NCBI RefSeq assembly: GCF_002223055.1
Contig: NZ_NKFL01000007.1
Location: forward strand, 558,001-622,000
DNA length: 64,000 bases
Source: Burkholderia sp. HI2500
GTDB taxonomy: Bacteria > Pseudomonadota > Gammaproteobacteria > Burkholderiales > Burkholderiaceae
Reading direction: 5' to 3'
The notes beneath the pieces were generated by a model. The model saw only the letters and a program-made list of their open reading frames with translations, was not told the origin of the DNA and made no database searches. This document shows positions 9,454 through 17,070 of the stretch, piece after piece. How positions within the stretch are numbered: position 1 is the stretch's first letter; the number at the start of each line of letters is the position of its first letter. A program made the position numbers and the translations under genes.

Positions 9454-9807
9454 ATGACGCCGCTTCAAATCATCCGGAGTCTCGATTCACTCACGAACGC
9501 GATCGAAGTCGCGGTCGCCCACGCCGACTGGAGCGAGGCCGTCCGGGCAGCGGAAACACGTTCGGCGTTCTTGACGGCGCTATCACCCGATCAACCCGAC
9601 GAGGTTCACGCGGCGATCCGGAGAATGCGGGAGATCGATATCCGGATCTCGATCACCGCACGGGAAGCGCTGGAGGCACGCGTCGCGGAGAGCCGGAAGG
9701 CGTTGTACGAAACCCGGCCGCCGTCGCCCGGGGCGGATGCCATGGCCGCCCGATCCCCTTCGTGGCGCTCAGCCATTTCACGGCGCTTCGCGCCGTACAC
9801 GCATTGA
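9454..9807 (+). CDS. FliT-like small helical protein
   Basis: 117 residues, almost entirely helical and charged. The pattern (SLTNAIEVAVAHADWSEAVR, then AAETRSAFLTALS) is that of the FliT flagellar export chaperone fold: a helical hairpin with the DW/E...R.A.L motif. No flagellar genes lie nearby, so a flagellar role cannot be assumed. It starts at an ATG 5 nt downstream of TAGGAATGCG. A small uncharacterised helical protein is the alternative. Confidence 0.5.
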   Translation: MTPLQIIRSLDSLTNAIEVAVAHADWSEAVRAAETRSAFLTALSPDQPDEVHAAIRRMREIDIRISITAREALEARVAESRKALYETRPPSPGADAMAARSPSWRSAISRRFAPYTH

Positions 9808-9808
9808 C

Positions 9809-9822
9809 ACGGACAGGTCCTT
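9809..9822 (+). repeat. Second copy of the 14-mer ACGGACAGGTCCTT
   Basis: Identical to 9213-9226 on the same strand. The second copy overlaps the space between the FliT-like gene and the next small gene; the first lies in the preceding intergenic region. The core GGACAGGTCC is nearly self-complementary, so it could be a binding site. A chance duplicate is possible. Confidence 0.45.
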
Positions 9823-9859
9823 GAACATGCCGGTCAGGTCTCAACATTTCGGTGGCGGT

Positions 9860-10081
9860 ATGCGATTTCGAAAACGTATCAGTTATGTCGATGCAACACG
9901 GTGGTTCGCGGATGGCGACCACGATCGGGTGGAAACCCGTGAAGGCGGACGCGCGATCGCCACACCGGAAGGCTGGCGTTCGGTGAAGTCGGGTGACTGG
10001 ATCGTGCGCGATGATTGCGGCAACTGCTGGCCGATGGACAACGGGCTCTTTACGAGCCTGTATGAACCGGTCGTGGAGTGA
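9860..10081 (+). CDS. Small phage-type protein (PGDYG-like)
   Basis: 73 residues. The pattern is an N-terminal basic stretch, a Trp near residue 14 (VDATRW), then a C-terminal G-D-W-I-V ... L-Y-E-P-V block. It resembles the small proteins common in tailed phages that start with a basic tract and end in a GDWI/GDYI ... F..TYEPV motif. The ATG at 9860 puts the basic tract at the N-terminus as in those relatives; an ATG at 9827 would add 11 residues. Function unknown. It may be a remnant of a prophage, though no other phage gene is nearby. Confidence 0.5.
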   Translation: MRFRKRISYVDATRWFADGDHDRVETREGGRAIATPEGWRSVKSGDWIVRDDCGNCWPMDNGLFTSLYEPVVE

Positions 10082-10142
10082 GCGGCGAGGGCGCGCGGGT
10101 GCCGTCCATACGGTACGCCTTCGTCACCCGTACGCCGGCAGC

Positions 10143-10682
10143 CTATCGGCGCGCGCGCGAAAACAGCAATGAGTCGGTATCGTTGAACCGGATCTGCACC
10201 GGCTCCCCATAACCCGCCTTTTCCGCCACGCGGATCGACGCGACGTTGGTCGGCGCGATCAGGCACACGCTGCGCTCGAACCGGTGTTGCCCGTCGAGCC
10301 ATGCCAGCGCGGCCGAGAGCGCCTCGGTCGCGTAACCCTTGCCGTGCGCCCACGTCGCAAGGGCCCAGCCGGCTTCCGGCACGCCGCGAATCGACGGCTC
10401 GATGAGCCGGTGGAAATCGGCGAAGCCCAGATCGCCGACATAGCGGCCCGACGCCTTCTCGCGAATCGCCCAGTACCCATAGCCGAGCAGCGGCCACAGC
10501 CCGCGATACGCGAGCATGCGCATCCACGAGTCGCGCGGCGCGGACGGCTTGCCGCTGAAGATGTGCTCGACGACCTTCGGCTCGGCCCACATCGTGGCGA
10601 GCGCCTCGAAGTCGCCGAGCGGATGGCCTTCGAGGATGAGACGCGGCGTATCGAGAACGGGCGGGGAGGAGACAGGCGGCAT
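10143..10682 (-). CDS. GNAT-family N-acetyltransferase (RimJ/RimL-like)
   Basis: 179 residues. It begins LDTPRLILEGHPLGDFEALA, the usual start of ribosomal-protein/small-molecule acetyltransferases of the RimJ/RimL group. The acetyl-CoA motif A reads WALATWAHGKGYATEAL and motif B VCLIAPTNVASIRVAEKAGY. The start at 10682 is preceded (on the minus strand) by GGAAGCCACG. It is a free-standing gene with no obvious operon partner. The substrate cannot be inferred. Confidence 0.85.
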   Translation of the reverse strand: MPPVSSPPVLDTPRLILEGHPLGDFEALATMWAEPKVVEHIFSGKPSAPRDSWMRMLAYRGLWPLLGYGYWAIREKASGRYVGDLGFADFHRLIEPSIRGVPEAGWALATWAHGKGYATEALSAALAWLDGQHRFERSVCLIAPTNVASIRVAEKAGYGEPVQIRFNDTDSLLFSRARR

Positions 10683-11090
10683 CGTGGCTTCCGGAGAGGA
10701 GGGGCATGGGACGGTCAGGCCGTCAGCATGTCGATGCCGCGCTGGTTGGGTTCCGTTCGCGCACCGGCAGGCAGATCGGCCGGCGATGTTCCTCGGCGAG
10801 CGACGACGTGCGATTGACGGCAGGCGACGGCGGCCCGCTGCGAGCGGGCATGTCCAATTCGGCAAGACAGGGAGCCGGAATGATAGCAAAACCGTTGCAC
10901 GAACAGGCTGCGGTGCGGGCGGCCGGAGATGATGCCACCGCATCGACGACGTCGCACGGGAAGCGGGCGCAATTCCATCGGCTTCCCGCGCGATAGTCGG
11001 ACTTTCATGTGGCGCGCCGCCCTTCCGATGTGCCGCCGTCACTCGACATGATGCTCGGCGGGATCAATCCGATTCGCGGCCGCAGGCGGT
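10683..11090. other. Intergenic region, nothing recognised
   Basis: About 400 bp between two minus-strand genes. Short open frames on both strands have arginine-rich, low-complexity translations typical of GC-rich shadows. No terminator, repeat or RNA gene was recognised. Confidence 0.4.
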
Positions 11091-11312
11091 CTACTTCCGG
11101 TTCTTCAGGAAGGTCCGGCCTTCGGCCGTGATCGAGGCGCCCGAGCGGCCGTGTGCGGGATGGCTGACGAAGCCCGCGCTGACGAGTTCGCTCGCGATCG
11201 ACCAGCCGAGCGCCGGTGCGTCGCGCCCGTAGCGGACATCGGCGAGGCGTTCGAGCGCCCAGATGGCGGAGGCCGACAGGTTCGGGGTGTTGGACGTGAA
11301 GTTGTCGCTCAT
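11091..11312 (-). CDS. Small uncharacterised protein
   Basis: 73 residues beginning MSDNFTSNTPNLSASAIWAL and ending with a basic KNRK tail. No membrane segment. The middle (AIWALERLADVRYGRDAP, ASELVSAGFV, TAEGRTFL) looks like a small winged-helix-like protein, but this is a weak impression. The internal ATG at 11312 is preferred over one 16 codons upstream because AGGAAGCG precedes it. It lies 63 bp downstream of the HPr-like gene on the same strand and may be co-transcribed with it. Confidence 0.55.
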   Translation of the reverse strand: MSDNFTSNTPNLSASAIWALERLADVRYGRDAPALGWSIASELVSAGFVSHPAHGRSGASITAEGRTFLKNRK

Positions 11313-11375
11313 CGCTTCCTCGTGAAAAGGGGATTCGGGGTGGGCGGGATGCCGTGACATCGAGTGGCGCGCCGG

Positions 11376-11639
11376 TCAGCGCGCTTGCAGCACGGGCAGC
11401 AGCGCCTGCAGGGCTGCCTCCTCGTCGGGGCCGGTGGCCAGCACCTGTGCGGACGTGCCGCCGTGCACCTGCAGCGCCGCGACGGCGGCGCTGTCCTTCG
11501 CATCGCTGCTGATCCCGTTCGCGATCAGCAGGATGTCGCTTTCGAAGCCGCGCGCCGCGTCGGCGGCGGCTGCTCGTGCGGCGTGGCCGCGGTTGCGGTT
11601 CCACGCGGGGCCGATTTCAACGAACACAACGGTTGCCAC
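11376..11639 (-). CDS. Degenerate HPr-like protein
   Basis: 87 residues from a GTG. The length and much of the sequence follow HPr, the phosphocarrier of the PTS: an N-terminal strand ending GPAWNRNRGH, then AARAAAADAARGFESDILL, NGISSDAKDSAA, and a C-terminal QVLATGPDEEAALQALLPVL (HPr: ...A.GPDE..A..AL..L). In true HPr the loop is G-L-H-A-R with the phosphorylated His third. Here it is G-H-A-A-R, so the His is displaced by one residue and Ala occupies its place. A two-residue deletion appears to follow. Canonical phosphotransfer therefore looks unlikely. The start codon is uncertain because the frame is open further upstream. Confidence 0.6.
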   Translation of the reverse strand: MATVVFVEIGPAWNRNRGHAARAAAADAARGFESDILLIANGISSDAKDSAAVAALQVHGGTSAQVLATGPDEEAALQALLPVLQAR

Positions 11640-11838
11640 GATGTCGGAGAGCCTCTGGACGGAACGTCGGGATCGGTGTGCGGCGCCGGGCCGGCGGTGC
11701 GCCAGACAGGCGAGAAACGCGCTGCTCCGCATGACTCCGGAACGCCGGCAGCGCTGCCGGGGCATGCGCATCCTGCGTGGATGTGCCGGCATTCTCGGTG
11801 AAACGGGCCGCAAGTCCGGCGAACGGCGCGAAAACGCC

Positions 11839-11882
11839 CATTATAATACAGCAGCCAAGATATGTGTATTGCATTATAATGC
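11839..11882. promoter_or_regulatory. Two CATTATAAT motifs, one a perfect 12-bp palindrome
   Basis: CATTATAAT occurs at 11839-11847 and again at 11872-11880, 33 bp apart (about three helical turns). The second sits in GCATTATAATGC (11871-11882), a perfect 12-bp palindrome in an otherwise GC-rich genome. The segment lies between the minus-strand HPr-like gene and the PhnA-like gene. It could be an operator for a dimeric regulator of the Fur/Zur size class, and/or supply TATAAT -10 boxes. No good -35 box was found 16-18 bp upstream of either. Confidence 0.5.
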
Positions 11883-11932
11883 CGTGTGCGCCGAAGGCGG
11901 CTCGCCGACCCATCGGCACGTGCCTTCAGGCG

Positions 11933-11967
11933 GGCCGGGCGACGCTGCCAGCGCGCCCGGCCTTTTT
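11933..11967 (+). terminator. Strong intrinsic terminator or attenuator ahead of the PhnA-like gene
   Basis: A perfect 9-bp stem GGCCGGGCG / CGCCCGGCC (11933-11941 with 11954-11962) is followed directly by five T. It lies downstream of the AT-rich promoter-like segment and 36 bp before the PhnA-like start, with no gene in between on the plus strand. It could end a small transcript of about 80 nt starting near 11885, or attenuate expression of the gene at 12003. Confidence 0.7.
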
Positions 11968-12002
11968 ATCGACGACTCAACTCCCCCTGAATGGAAGCCG
12001 CA

Positions 12003-12347
12003 ATGAACGCCGCCCCCGCCTGCCCGCAATGCGCGATGGAAAACACTTACCCGGACGGCACGCTGACCGTATGCGCGGACTGCGGCCATGAATGGTCGGC
12101 CGGCGCCGGCGCCGAAACGGGCGACGAACCGGCGGGCGACGTCGTCAAGGACGCCAACGGCAACGTGCTGTCGGATGGCGACTCGGTCGTACTGATCAAG
12201 GATTTGCGCGTGAAGGGCTCGTCGATCACGCTTAAGATGGGCACCAAGGTCAAGAGCATCCGGCTCGTCGGCGGCGATCACGAGGTCGACTGCAAGACCG
12301 ACATGGGGGGCTTCATGCTGAAGGCCTGCTACCTGAAGAAAGTCTGA
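12003..12347 (+). CDS. PhnA/YjdM zinc-ribbon protein
   Basis: 114 residues, the usual size for the PhnA (YjdM) family. An N-terminal zinc ribbon has CPQC near residue 8 and CADCGHEW near residue 26. The C-terminal SH3-like domain has DANGNVLSDGDSVVLIKDL and ends in LKKV. Despite the historic name, family members are not phosphonate C-P lyase components; the role is unclear. Start at 12003 because GGAAG lies at the right distance; an ATG at 11991 would add four residues. Confidence 0.88.
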   Translation: MNAAPACPQCAMENTYPDGTLTVCADCGHEWSAGAGAETGDEPAGDVVKDANGNVLSDGDSVVLIKDLRVKGSSITLKMGTKVKSIRLVGGDHEVDCKTDMGGFMLKACYLKKV

Positions 12348-12390
12348 GCGCGCACGCTCCAATCGACCGTCAGTAACTGACTGCCCGTTC

Positions 12391-13227
12391 ATGGCCGAGG
12401 ATCGAATTTCCTACGACGCGTTCGTCAGGTTCCTGGCGACGCCGCTGAACGACGGCCGGCCGTTCGTGCTGGAGACGCAGCACGCGCTTTCGCTGCACTT
12501 CGACCATTTCGGCACGCAGAGCTTCATGTCGCTCCGGGATCCGGGCCGGCTCGAGCTCGGCTATACGCGCGTGATGATGGGCTTTCTGCTGCTGCAGCCC
12601 GAGCCCGCGCACATCTGCATGCTCGGGCTCGGCGGTGGTTCGCTGGCGAAGTACTGCTACCGGCACTTGCCCGGCGCGACGATCGACGCGGTCGAGATCA
12701 ATCCGGACGTGATCGCGCTGCGTGACGTTTTCAGGATTCCCGTTGATGACGGCCGGTTCACGGTGGTGTGCGCCGACGGCGCGGATCATCTGGACAGGGC
12801 GGATGTCCGGACGGACGTGATCCTGCACGACGCGTTCGTCGCCGACGGCATGCGGGGCCGCTGTACGGGCGCCGCATTCCTCGCCGCATGTCACGCGCGC
12901 CTGAGCGAAAACGGCGTGCTGGCAATCAACTTCATGGACGACGATCCCGCGCTGCCGGAGCATCTCGAGCAGTTGCGATCCGTATTCGGCATGTCGTATA
13001 CGCTGGCGCCGTGCGGCGACGACAACAACTTCATCGCGTTCGCATGGAAGGGTGGCAGCCGGCTGCCGTCGCTGCGGATCCTGCTCGAACGCGCACTGGC
13101 GTGTGCGCGGGCCGGCGAGCTCAAGCTGGCGGCCACGGCGAGGCGGATGAAGGCCGGGGAGAGCGTCGACCCGCAGCGGCTGGTGATGCGTGCGCAGCCG
13201 CACGGGCGATGGGAAATCGGCGCGTAG
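12391..13227 (+). CDS. Spermidine-synthase-like methyltransferase-fold protein
   Basis: 278 residues. It has the Rossmann core of polyamine aminopropyltransferases: CMLGLGGGSLAKYCY (nucleotide-binding loop), IDAVEINPDVIAL (acidic residue that binds the adenosine ribose), VVCADGADHL and VILHDAFVAD. The N-terminal beta-strand domain (FVLETQHALSLHFDHFGTQS) is also recognisable. The canonical aminopropyl-acceptor DxYD motif is not evident (LHDAF instead), so the true substrate may differ from putrescine. It starts 43 bp after the PhnA-like gene. Confidence 0.72.
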   Translation: MAEDRISYDAFVRFLATPLNDGRPFVLETQHALSLHFDHFGTQSFMSLRDPGRLELGYTRVMMGFLLLQPEPAHICMLGLGGGSLAKYCYRHLPGATIDAVEINPDVIALRDVFRIPVDDGRFTVVCADGADHLDRADVRTDVILHDAFVADGMRGRCTGAAFLAACHARLSENGVLAINFMDDDPALPEHLEQLRSVFGMSYTLAPCGDDNNFIAFAWKGGSRLPSLRILLERALACARAGELKLAATARRMKAGESVDPQRLVMRAQPHGRWEIGA

Positions 13228-13241
13228 CCTGCAGGTAGGCG

Positions 13242-13261
13242 CGGCCTGTACGGCCGTCTTT
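13242..13261. terminator. Weak hairpin between convergent genes
   Basis: CGGCC-TGTAC-GGCCG followed by TCTTT, between the convergent spermidine-synthase-like and ribbon-helix-helix genes. The stem is only 5 bp and the T run is interrupted. It could terminate plus-strand transcription, with low confidence. Confidence 0.3.
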
Positions 13262-13445
13262 ACTTCACGCGCTTGCCGAGCGCGCTCTTGGTCTTGTACG
13301 TTACGCCGTGGCGGTCGAGATACTCGCGGATCAGTTGCCGCACGACTTGCGACGGCGTGAGATCCTGCTCCGCGCAGAGCATCTCGAAGGCTTCCTTTTT
13401 CGCGGGATCGATCAGGACGGTCAGGCGGGCGGTTTTCGTTTCCAT
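13260..13445 (-). CDS. Ribbon-helix-helix (CopG/Arc-type) small protein
   Basis: 61 residues. It starts with a short beta strand (ARLTVLIDPAKKEAFEML) followed by two helices (LTPSQVVRQLIREYLDRHGV), the ribbon-helix-helix DNA-binding layout, and has a basic C-terminus (KSALGKRVK). No toxin gene is adjacent, so an orphan regulator is more likely than half of a toxin-antitoxin pair. An AT-rich patch with ATTATA lies just upstream (13471-13487), which could hold its promoter and operator. Confidence 0.7.
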   Translation of the reverse strand: METKTARLTVLIDPAKKEAFEMLCAEQDLTPSQVVRQLIREYLDRHGVTYKTKSALGKRVK

Positions 13446-13532
13446 TGCGGGGCGAGGGTGGTCGGTATGTTAATCAAATTATAATCGATCCGCCTTCGGC
13501 GCCACCGCCGAAAGCGCGCTCCCGGTGCGCGA

Positions 13533-14291
13533 TCAGCGCCTGCTGCGGAGCAACGCGAGCAGGTCGTCGATCACCGGCACGATCGCGAGCGTGACGAGCA
13601 CCGCGGCAAGCGGCACGGTCGACACGTAGCCGACATGCTTGAAGCCGATCGCGCCGGCCAGGCCGCCGATGAAGAACGACGCGAGCATCGTCGCGTGAAT
13701 CCGCAGTTTCGAGCGGTTGGCGACGACCGCCTGCGCGTCGACGTCGACCGCCGACCGGTTCCAGTAGAACAGCTTCCCGAGCTCGATGCCGAGGTCGGTC
13801 ACGATGCCCGTCATGTGCGTCGTGCGGATCTCCGCGCCCGACAGCTTCGTGATCGTCGCGTTCTGCAGCCCCATGATGAAGCACAGCAGCGTCACGGTCA
13901 CCGGCACGAAGAAGGTTTCCCACAGCGCGAGGTGGCTGCCGAGCAGCCCGAACAGGAGCAGCAGCGCGGCCTCGACCAGCAGCGGCAGCATGAACTGGCT
14001 GTGCAGGCCGCGACGGCGGCCCCAGTTGACGAGGATCGCCGAGCAGCTGGCGCCGATCAGGAACGACCCCAGCGAGCTGATGCCGGCCAGCGCGAGCCGC
14101 ACGTCGCCGAGCGCCGTCTGGTCGGCGATCGCCGACACGATGCCGCTCATGTGCGACGTGTATTGCTTGACCGCGAGGAAGCCGCCGGCATTGGCCGCGC
14201 CGGCGACGAACGCCAGCGAAAACCCGAGCTGACGGTTCGCGGTCGCGCTGCGGTGTTTTCCCGTCAGGTTTCGAAAGTACTGCGCTGGCAT
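13533..14291 (-). CDS. YoaK-family (DUF1275) inner-membrane protein
   Basis: 252 residues with about six hydrophobic segments: LGFSLAFVAGAANAGGFL, ALAGISSLGSFLIGASCSAI, LPLLVEAALLLLFGLLG, VTVTLLCFIMGLQNA, MLASFFIGGLAGAIGF and LAAVLVTLAIVPVIDDLL. The N-terminal VAGAANAGGFLAVKQYTSHMSG and the GLQNATITKLSGAEIRTTHM stretch (opening ~residue 144) are hallmarks of YoaK/DUF1275. The function of the family is unknown. It is transcribed divergently from the 14562 gene, and the palindrome at 14417-14435 lies in the shared upstream region. Confidence 0.85.
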   Translation of the reverse strand: MPAQYFRNLTGKHRSATANRQLGFSLAFVAGAANAGGFLAVKQYTSHMSGIVSAIADQTALGDVRLALAGISSLGSFLIGASCSAILVNWGRRRGLHSQFMLPLLVEAALLLLFGLLGSHLALWETFFVPVTVTLLCFIMGLQNATITKLSGAEIRTTHMTGIVTDLGIELGKLFYWNRSAVDVDAQAVVANRSKLRIHATMLASFFIGGLAGAIGFKHVGYVSTVPLAAVLVTLAIVPVIDDLLALLRSRR

Positions 14292-14416
14292 AGGGGCTCA
14301 GGGGCTTCGCTCAATCGCCGCGAATCGCGGGCACGGACGTGACGACCGGCACCGGACGGCAGGGCGGGCACGCCGCCTGCCCACAGGTGCCGGGTCTCTC
14401 GAATCATGTGACGAAC

Positions 14417-14435
14417 ATGATAATGCCATTATCAT
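14417..14435. promoter_or_regulatory. Perfect 9-1-9 palindrome, Fur/Zur-like operator candidate
   Basis: ATGATAATG-C-CATTATCAT is a perfect inverted repeat of 9 bp around one base. It contains the GATAAT/ATTATC half-sites of Fur-box DNA, although the spacing differs from the standard 19-bp Fur consensus. It lies 126 bp upstream of the yoaK-like start and 127 bp upstream of the 14562 start, so it could control both divergent genes in response to iron, zinc or manganese. Confidence 0.6.
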
Positions 14436-14561
14436 ACTCTGTTAGTCGAATAGGGCTTTCAGTACAATGTCATCCGGCGCGGCCTGACAGCGGCCCGACT
14501 GCGGCTTCGCTGCCGCACGGCCGCGCCGCCCGCCTTCGCGATCACTTCTGCCCACCGCTTC

Positions 14562-14912
14562 ATGACCCCGATCAAGTTCATTCTTCGCTATACGGCGATC
14601 CCGTTCACGGCCATCGTGGCTGTGGTGATCTGGACTGTCATACCATCGTCGAAAGAGATCGATGCGAGACAATATGCGGCGCTGTCGCGCGCGTACGCGA
14701 GTTTCCCGCTGCCGTTCCGGCGCGAGATCTCGGAAACGATGGACCACGGCCGGATCAACGACCGGCGCTACCAGGCGCTCGTGCGCGATTCGCTGGGCAA
14801 TGGCGTCGCGCTGGACTGGCCGGCGTCGGGCGTCGGCGCGCTCGCCGACGAGCGGCACAAACTGGCCGAACTGCTTCAGGCCGATTCCGATCTTCAAGGG
14901 CATCACCAATGA
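14562..14912 (+). CDS. Small membrane-anchored protein of unknown function
   Basis: 116 residues with one N-terminal membrane segment (about residues 9-28, TAIPFTAIVAVVIWTVIP) and a soluble, charged remainder (REISETMDHGRINDRRYQ). It resembles no family I can name. The stop overlaps the start of the DUF2909 gene (ATGA), so the two are translationally coupled. The Fur/Zur-like palindrome is about 130 bp upstream. Confidence 0.65.
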   Translation: MTPIKFILRYTAIPFTAIVAVVIWTVIPSSKEIDARQYAALSRAYASFPLPFRREISETMDHGRINDRRYQALVRDSLGNGVALDWPASGVGALADERHKLAELLQADSDLQGHHQ

Positions 14913-15121
14913 AAACTCTGCTGGTTTCCGTGGCATTCGCGATGATCATCGCGAGCCTGATCTTCGCGCTGTATTTCATGAATCACGATCGCGGCAAGTC
15001 CAAGCGGATGGCATGGTCGCTCGCGGCACGCGTCGGGCTGTCGGTCACGCTGTTCCTGTCGCTGCTGATCGCTTACAAGCTGGGCTGGATCGAGCCGACC
15101 GGGTTGCCGATCGGGCGCTGA
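14909..15121 (+). CDS. DUF2909 twin-transmembrane protein
   Basis: 70 residues with two hydrophobic helices (about 3-22 and 40-58) separated by a positively charged loop (NHDRGKSKRM). The pattern and length match DUF2909, a small inner-membrane protein common in beta- and gammaproteobacteria and often near cytochrome oxidase assembly genes. No such genes are here. It overlaps the preceding gene by 4 bp and is followed by a terminator. Confidence 0.75.
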   Translation: MKTLLVSVAFAMIIASLIFALYFMNHDRGKSKRMAWSLAARVGLSVTLFLSLLIAYKLGWIEPTGLPIGR

Positions 15122-15127
15122 AAGGCG

Positions 15128-15153
15128 AACGCCCCGTTGCATGCGGGGCGTTT
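15128..15153 (+). terminator. Intrinsic terminator after the DUF2909 gene
   Basis: AACGCCCCG / CGGGGCGTT (15128-15136 with 15144-15152) forms a 9-bp stem with a 7-nt loop, and the right arm runs into TTT. It begins six bases after the DUF2909 stop and should end the 14562-15121 transcript. Confidence 0.75.
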
Positions 15154-15614
15154 GCGCAAATGCGAGTTTGGCTCTCTCATCGATCTATTGTGATAAGAAA
15201 ACTTATCGTGATGATGGGGTTGTGTGATCCAAAATCAGGTTTCGCACGACGCGCGACAGAGACTGCCCACGCTGCAACGGCAGCGCAGGGGCGTTGACAC
15301 GGGTCTTCGCGAGACCACGGCCAGTGACAAACCTGAATTCGCGACGTGCAGCCTCATGAATTCACGAGACCTTCGCACCTTCCGGCCAACGTTGAACGGC
15401 CAGGTGACAACCTTGCTTCGCAAACCGCGACAATTTCATTCTGGTCAACGCTACCCGGCACACGGCACCGCGCGTGCAACAGTTGTGATGCGCAGAGGCC
15501 CCATGGACAAAGCCGCCGCGCTCGCTCGCCGAGCGCGGCGTGCTACTCTCGCGAACGGCACCGGCCAGGACAGTTCAGTGGTGCGCGACCCGTCAACATG
15601 GTGGATTCACGCAT
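15154..15614. other. Intergenic region upstream of the histidine kinase, with GATAAG-AAAA-CTTATC
   Basis: About 460 bp without a supported gene. A perfect inverted repeat GATAAG-AAAA-CTTATC is present at 15192-15207 in an AT-rich stretch. It is a plausible operator or promoter region, although it lies about 400 bp before the kinase start. The remaining sequence gave no recognisable protein in any frame. Confidence 0.45.
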
Positions 15615-17057
15615 ATGTACTCGATCTTGCCTGCGTTCGTATCTGCGTTGTTTCTCGGGTTCGGCCTCTACGTGCTGGCCACCAAGGGGCTCACGCGGGT
15701 ATCCGTCCCGTTCGCCCTGATGTGCGCGACGACCTTCGTCTGGCAGGGAACGTGGGCCTTCCTGTTCCAGACCACCGACGCGGACGTCGCCAACGTGCTG
15801 GTCAAGGCCGGCTATCTGTTCATCCTTTTTCTGCCGACGACCTTCTATCATTTCGTGACGGAGATCGTGTCGCGTCGGGACGAGCGGCCGATCATATTCG
15901 CGTCCTACGGACTCAGCGTCCTGCTGGCCGTGCTGCTGGTCACGAGCAATGCGGTCGTCGATGGATTCCGCCCGCATTTCTTTGGCCCGTATCCCAAGGC
16001 GGGCCCGCTGCATCCGTTGCACGTCGTGCAGACGGTACTCCTGGTCTGCCGCAGCGGTTGGCTCCTGATCGAGGCAAGACGTCAGGGGCGGGCGCGAGAC
16101 GTCCGGCAGTTGCTCACGCAATGCCTCGTCAGCCTGGGCCTCTACTCGCTCGCGGCGACCGACTACGCGGTGAACTACGGCGTCGACTTCTATCCGGTGG
16201 GGGTGCTGTTTATCGCGATCAGTCTCGGGATACTCGCGACGTCGATCGTCCGCTATGGGCTGATGGGTCCCTATCTGCTGGCCGCGACGGTCGCGCACGA
16301 AGTGGCCACGCCGCTGGCGGCGATCGGCCTGCACGCGGACGAGCTGCGCGCTGTCCTGCCGGAGCTGCTGCGCGGGTATCGGCTGGCGGTGCAGCACCGG
16401 TTGTGCGCCGACAGTTTGTATCCCGGACAGCTGGAGCGGCTGCCGACGCTTGCGTCGTCGATCCGGCGCCAGGTCGACACCACCAGCACGGTGGTCGAGA
16501 TGTCCCTGGCGTCCTTTACGCTGGACCGACTCGATCGCCACAGCTTCGCGGCCTATCCGATACGGGGCTGTGTCGACGCCGCCGTGGATCGCTTTCCGTT
16601 CCGTCCGGGTGAGCGGGACCGCGTATCGGTCGACGCGATCGATACGGACATCCGGTTTTTCGGCTCCGACTCGCTCGTGATCTTCGTGATCTTCAATCTG
16701 CTGAAAAATGCCCTGTACGCGATCCACGCCAACGGCCGTGGGCAGATCGAGATCGACGCGCATCGCAGCAACGGTTACTGCGTGGTGCGTTTCAGCGATA
16801 CGGGGCCGGGCATCGCCCCTGATGTGCTCCCTCAAATTTTCGACGCCTTTTTCTCGACCAAGTCGCACGGTCGCGGCGCCGGCATGGGCCTGAGTTTTTG
16901 CCGCCGCGCATGTGAAGCGCTCGGTGGCACCATCACGTGTGAATCCGTTCCCGGCATCCGCACCACGTTCACGATCCGGCTGCCGGAGCCCGGGGCGCCG
17001 GCGGACCCGACACTGAACGGTCCGCCGGCGCTCCCCCCGCGCTATCGCATCGGGTAG
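15615..17057 (+). CDS. Membrane sensor histidine kinase with CqsS/LqsS/PhcS-like core
   Basis: 480 residues. The N-terminal ~220 residues contain about seven hydrophobic helices with no periplasmic sensor domain, as in kinases that sense hydrophobic signals within the membrane. The H-box is ATVAHEVATPLAAI with His228. The ATPase domain has the N-box FFGSDSLVIFVIFNLLKNAL, the G1 box FSDTGPGIAP, the F-box DAFFSTK and the G2 box RGAGMGLSFCRRACEALGG. The 'FGSD-L...FNLLKNA' and 'GLSFCRR...GG' signatures are those I associate with quorum-sensing kinases CqsS, LqsS and PhcS. There is no receiver domain. No autoinducer synthase gene of the CqsA/LqsA or PhcB type lies in the window. Confidence 0.8.
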   Translation: MYSILPAFVSALFLGFGLYVLATKGLTRVSVPFALMCATTFVWQGTWAFLFQTTDADVANVLVKAGYLFILFLPTTFYHFVTEIVSRRDERPIIFASYGLSVLLAVLLVTSNAVVDGFRPHFFGPYPKAGPLHPLHVVQTVLLVCRSGWLLIEARRQGRARDVRQLLTQCLVSLGLYSLAATDYAVNYGVDFYPVGVLFIAISLGILATSIVRYGLMGPYLLAATVAHEVATPLAAIGLHADELRAVLPELLRGYRLAVQHRLCADSLYPGQLERLPTLASSIRRQVDTTSTVVEMSLASFTLDRLDRHSFAAYPIRGCVDAAVDRFPFRPGERDRVSVDAIDTDIRFFGSDSLVIFVIFNLLKNALYAIHANGRGQIEIDAHRSNGYCVVRFSDTGPGIAPDVLPQIFDAFFSTKSHGRGAGMGLSFCRRACEALGGTITCESVPGIRTTFTIRLPEPGAPADPTLNGPPALPPRYRIG

Positions 17058-17070
17058 GGCGGTCTCACAT

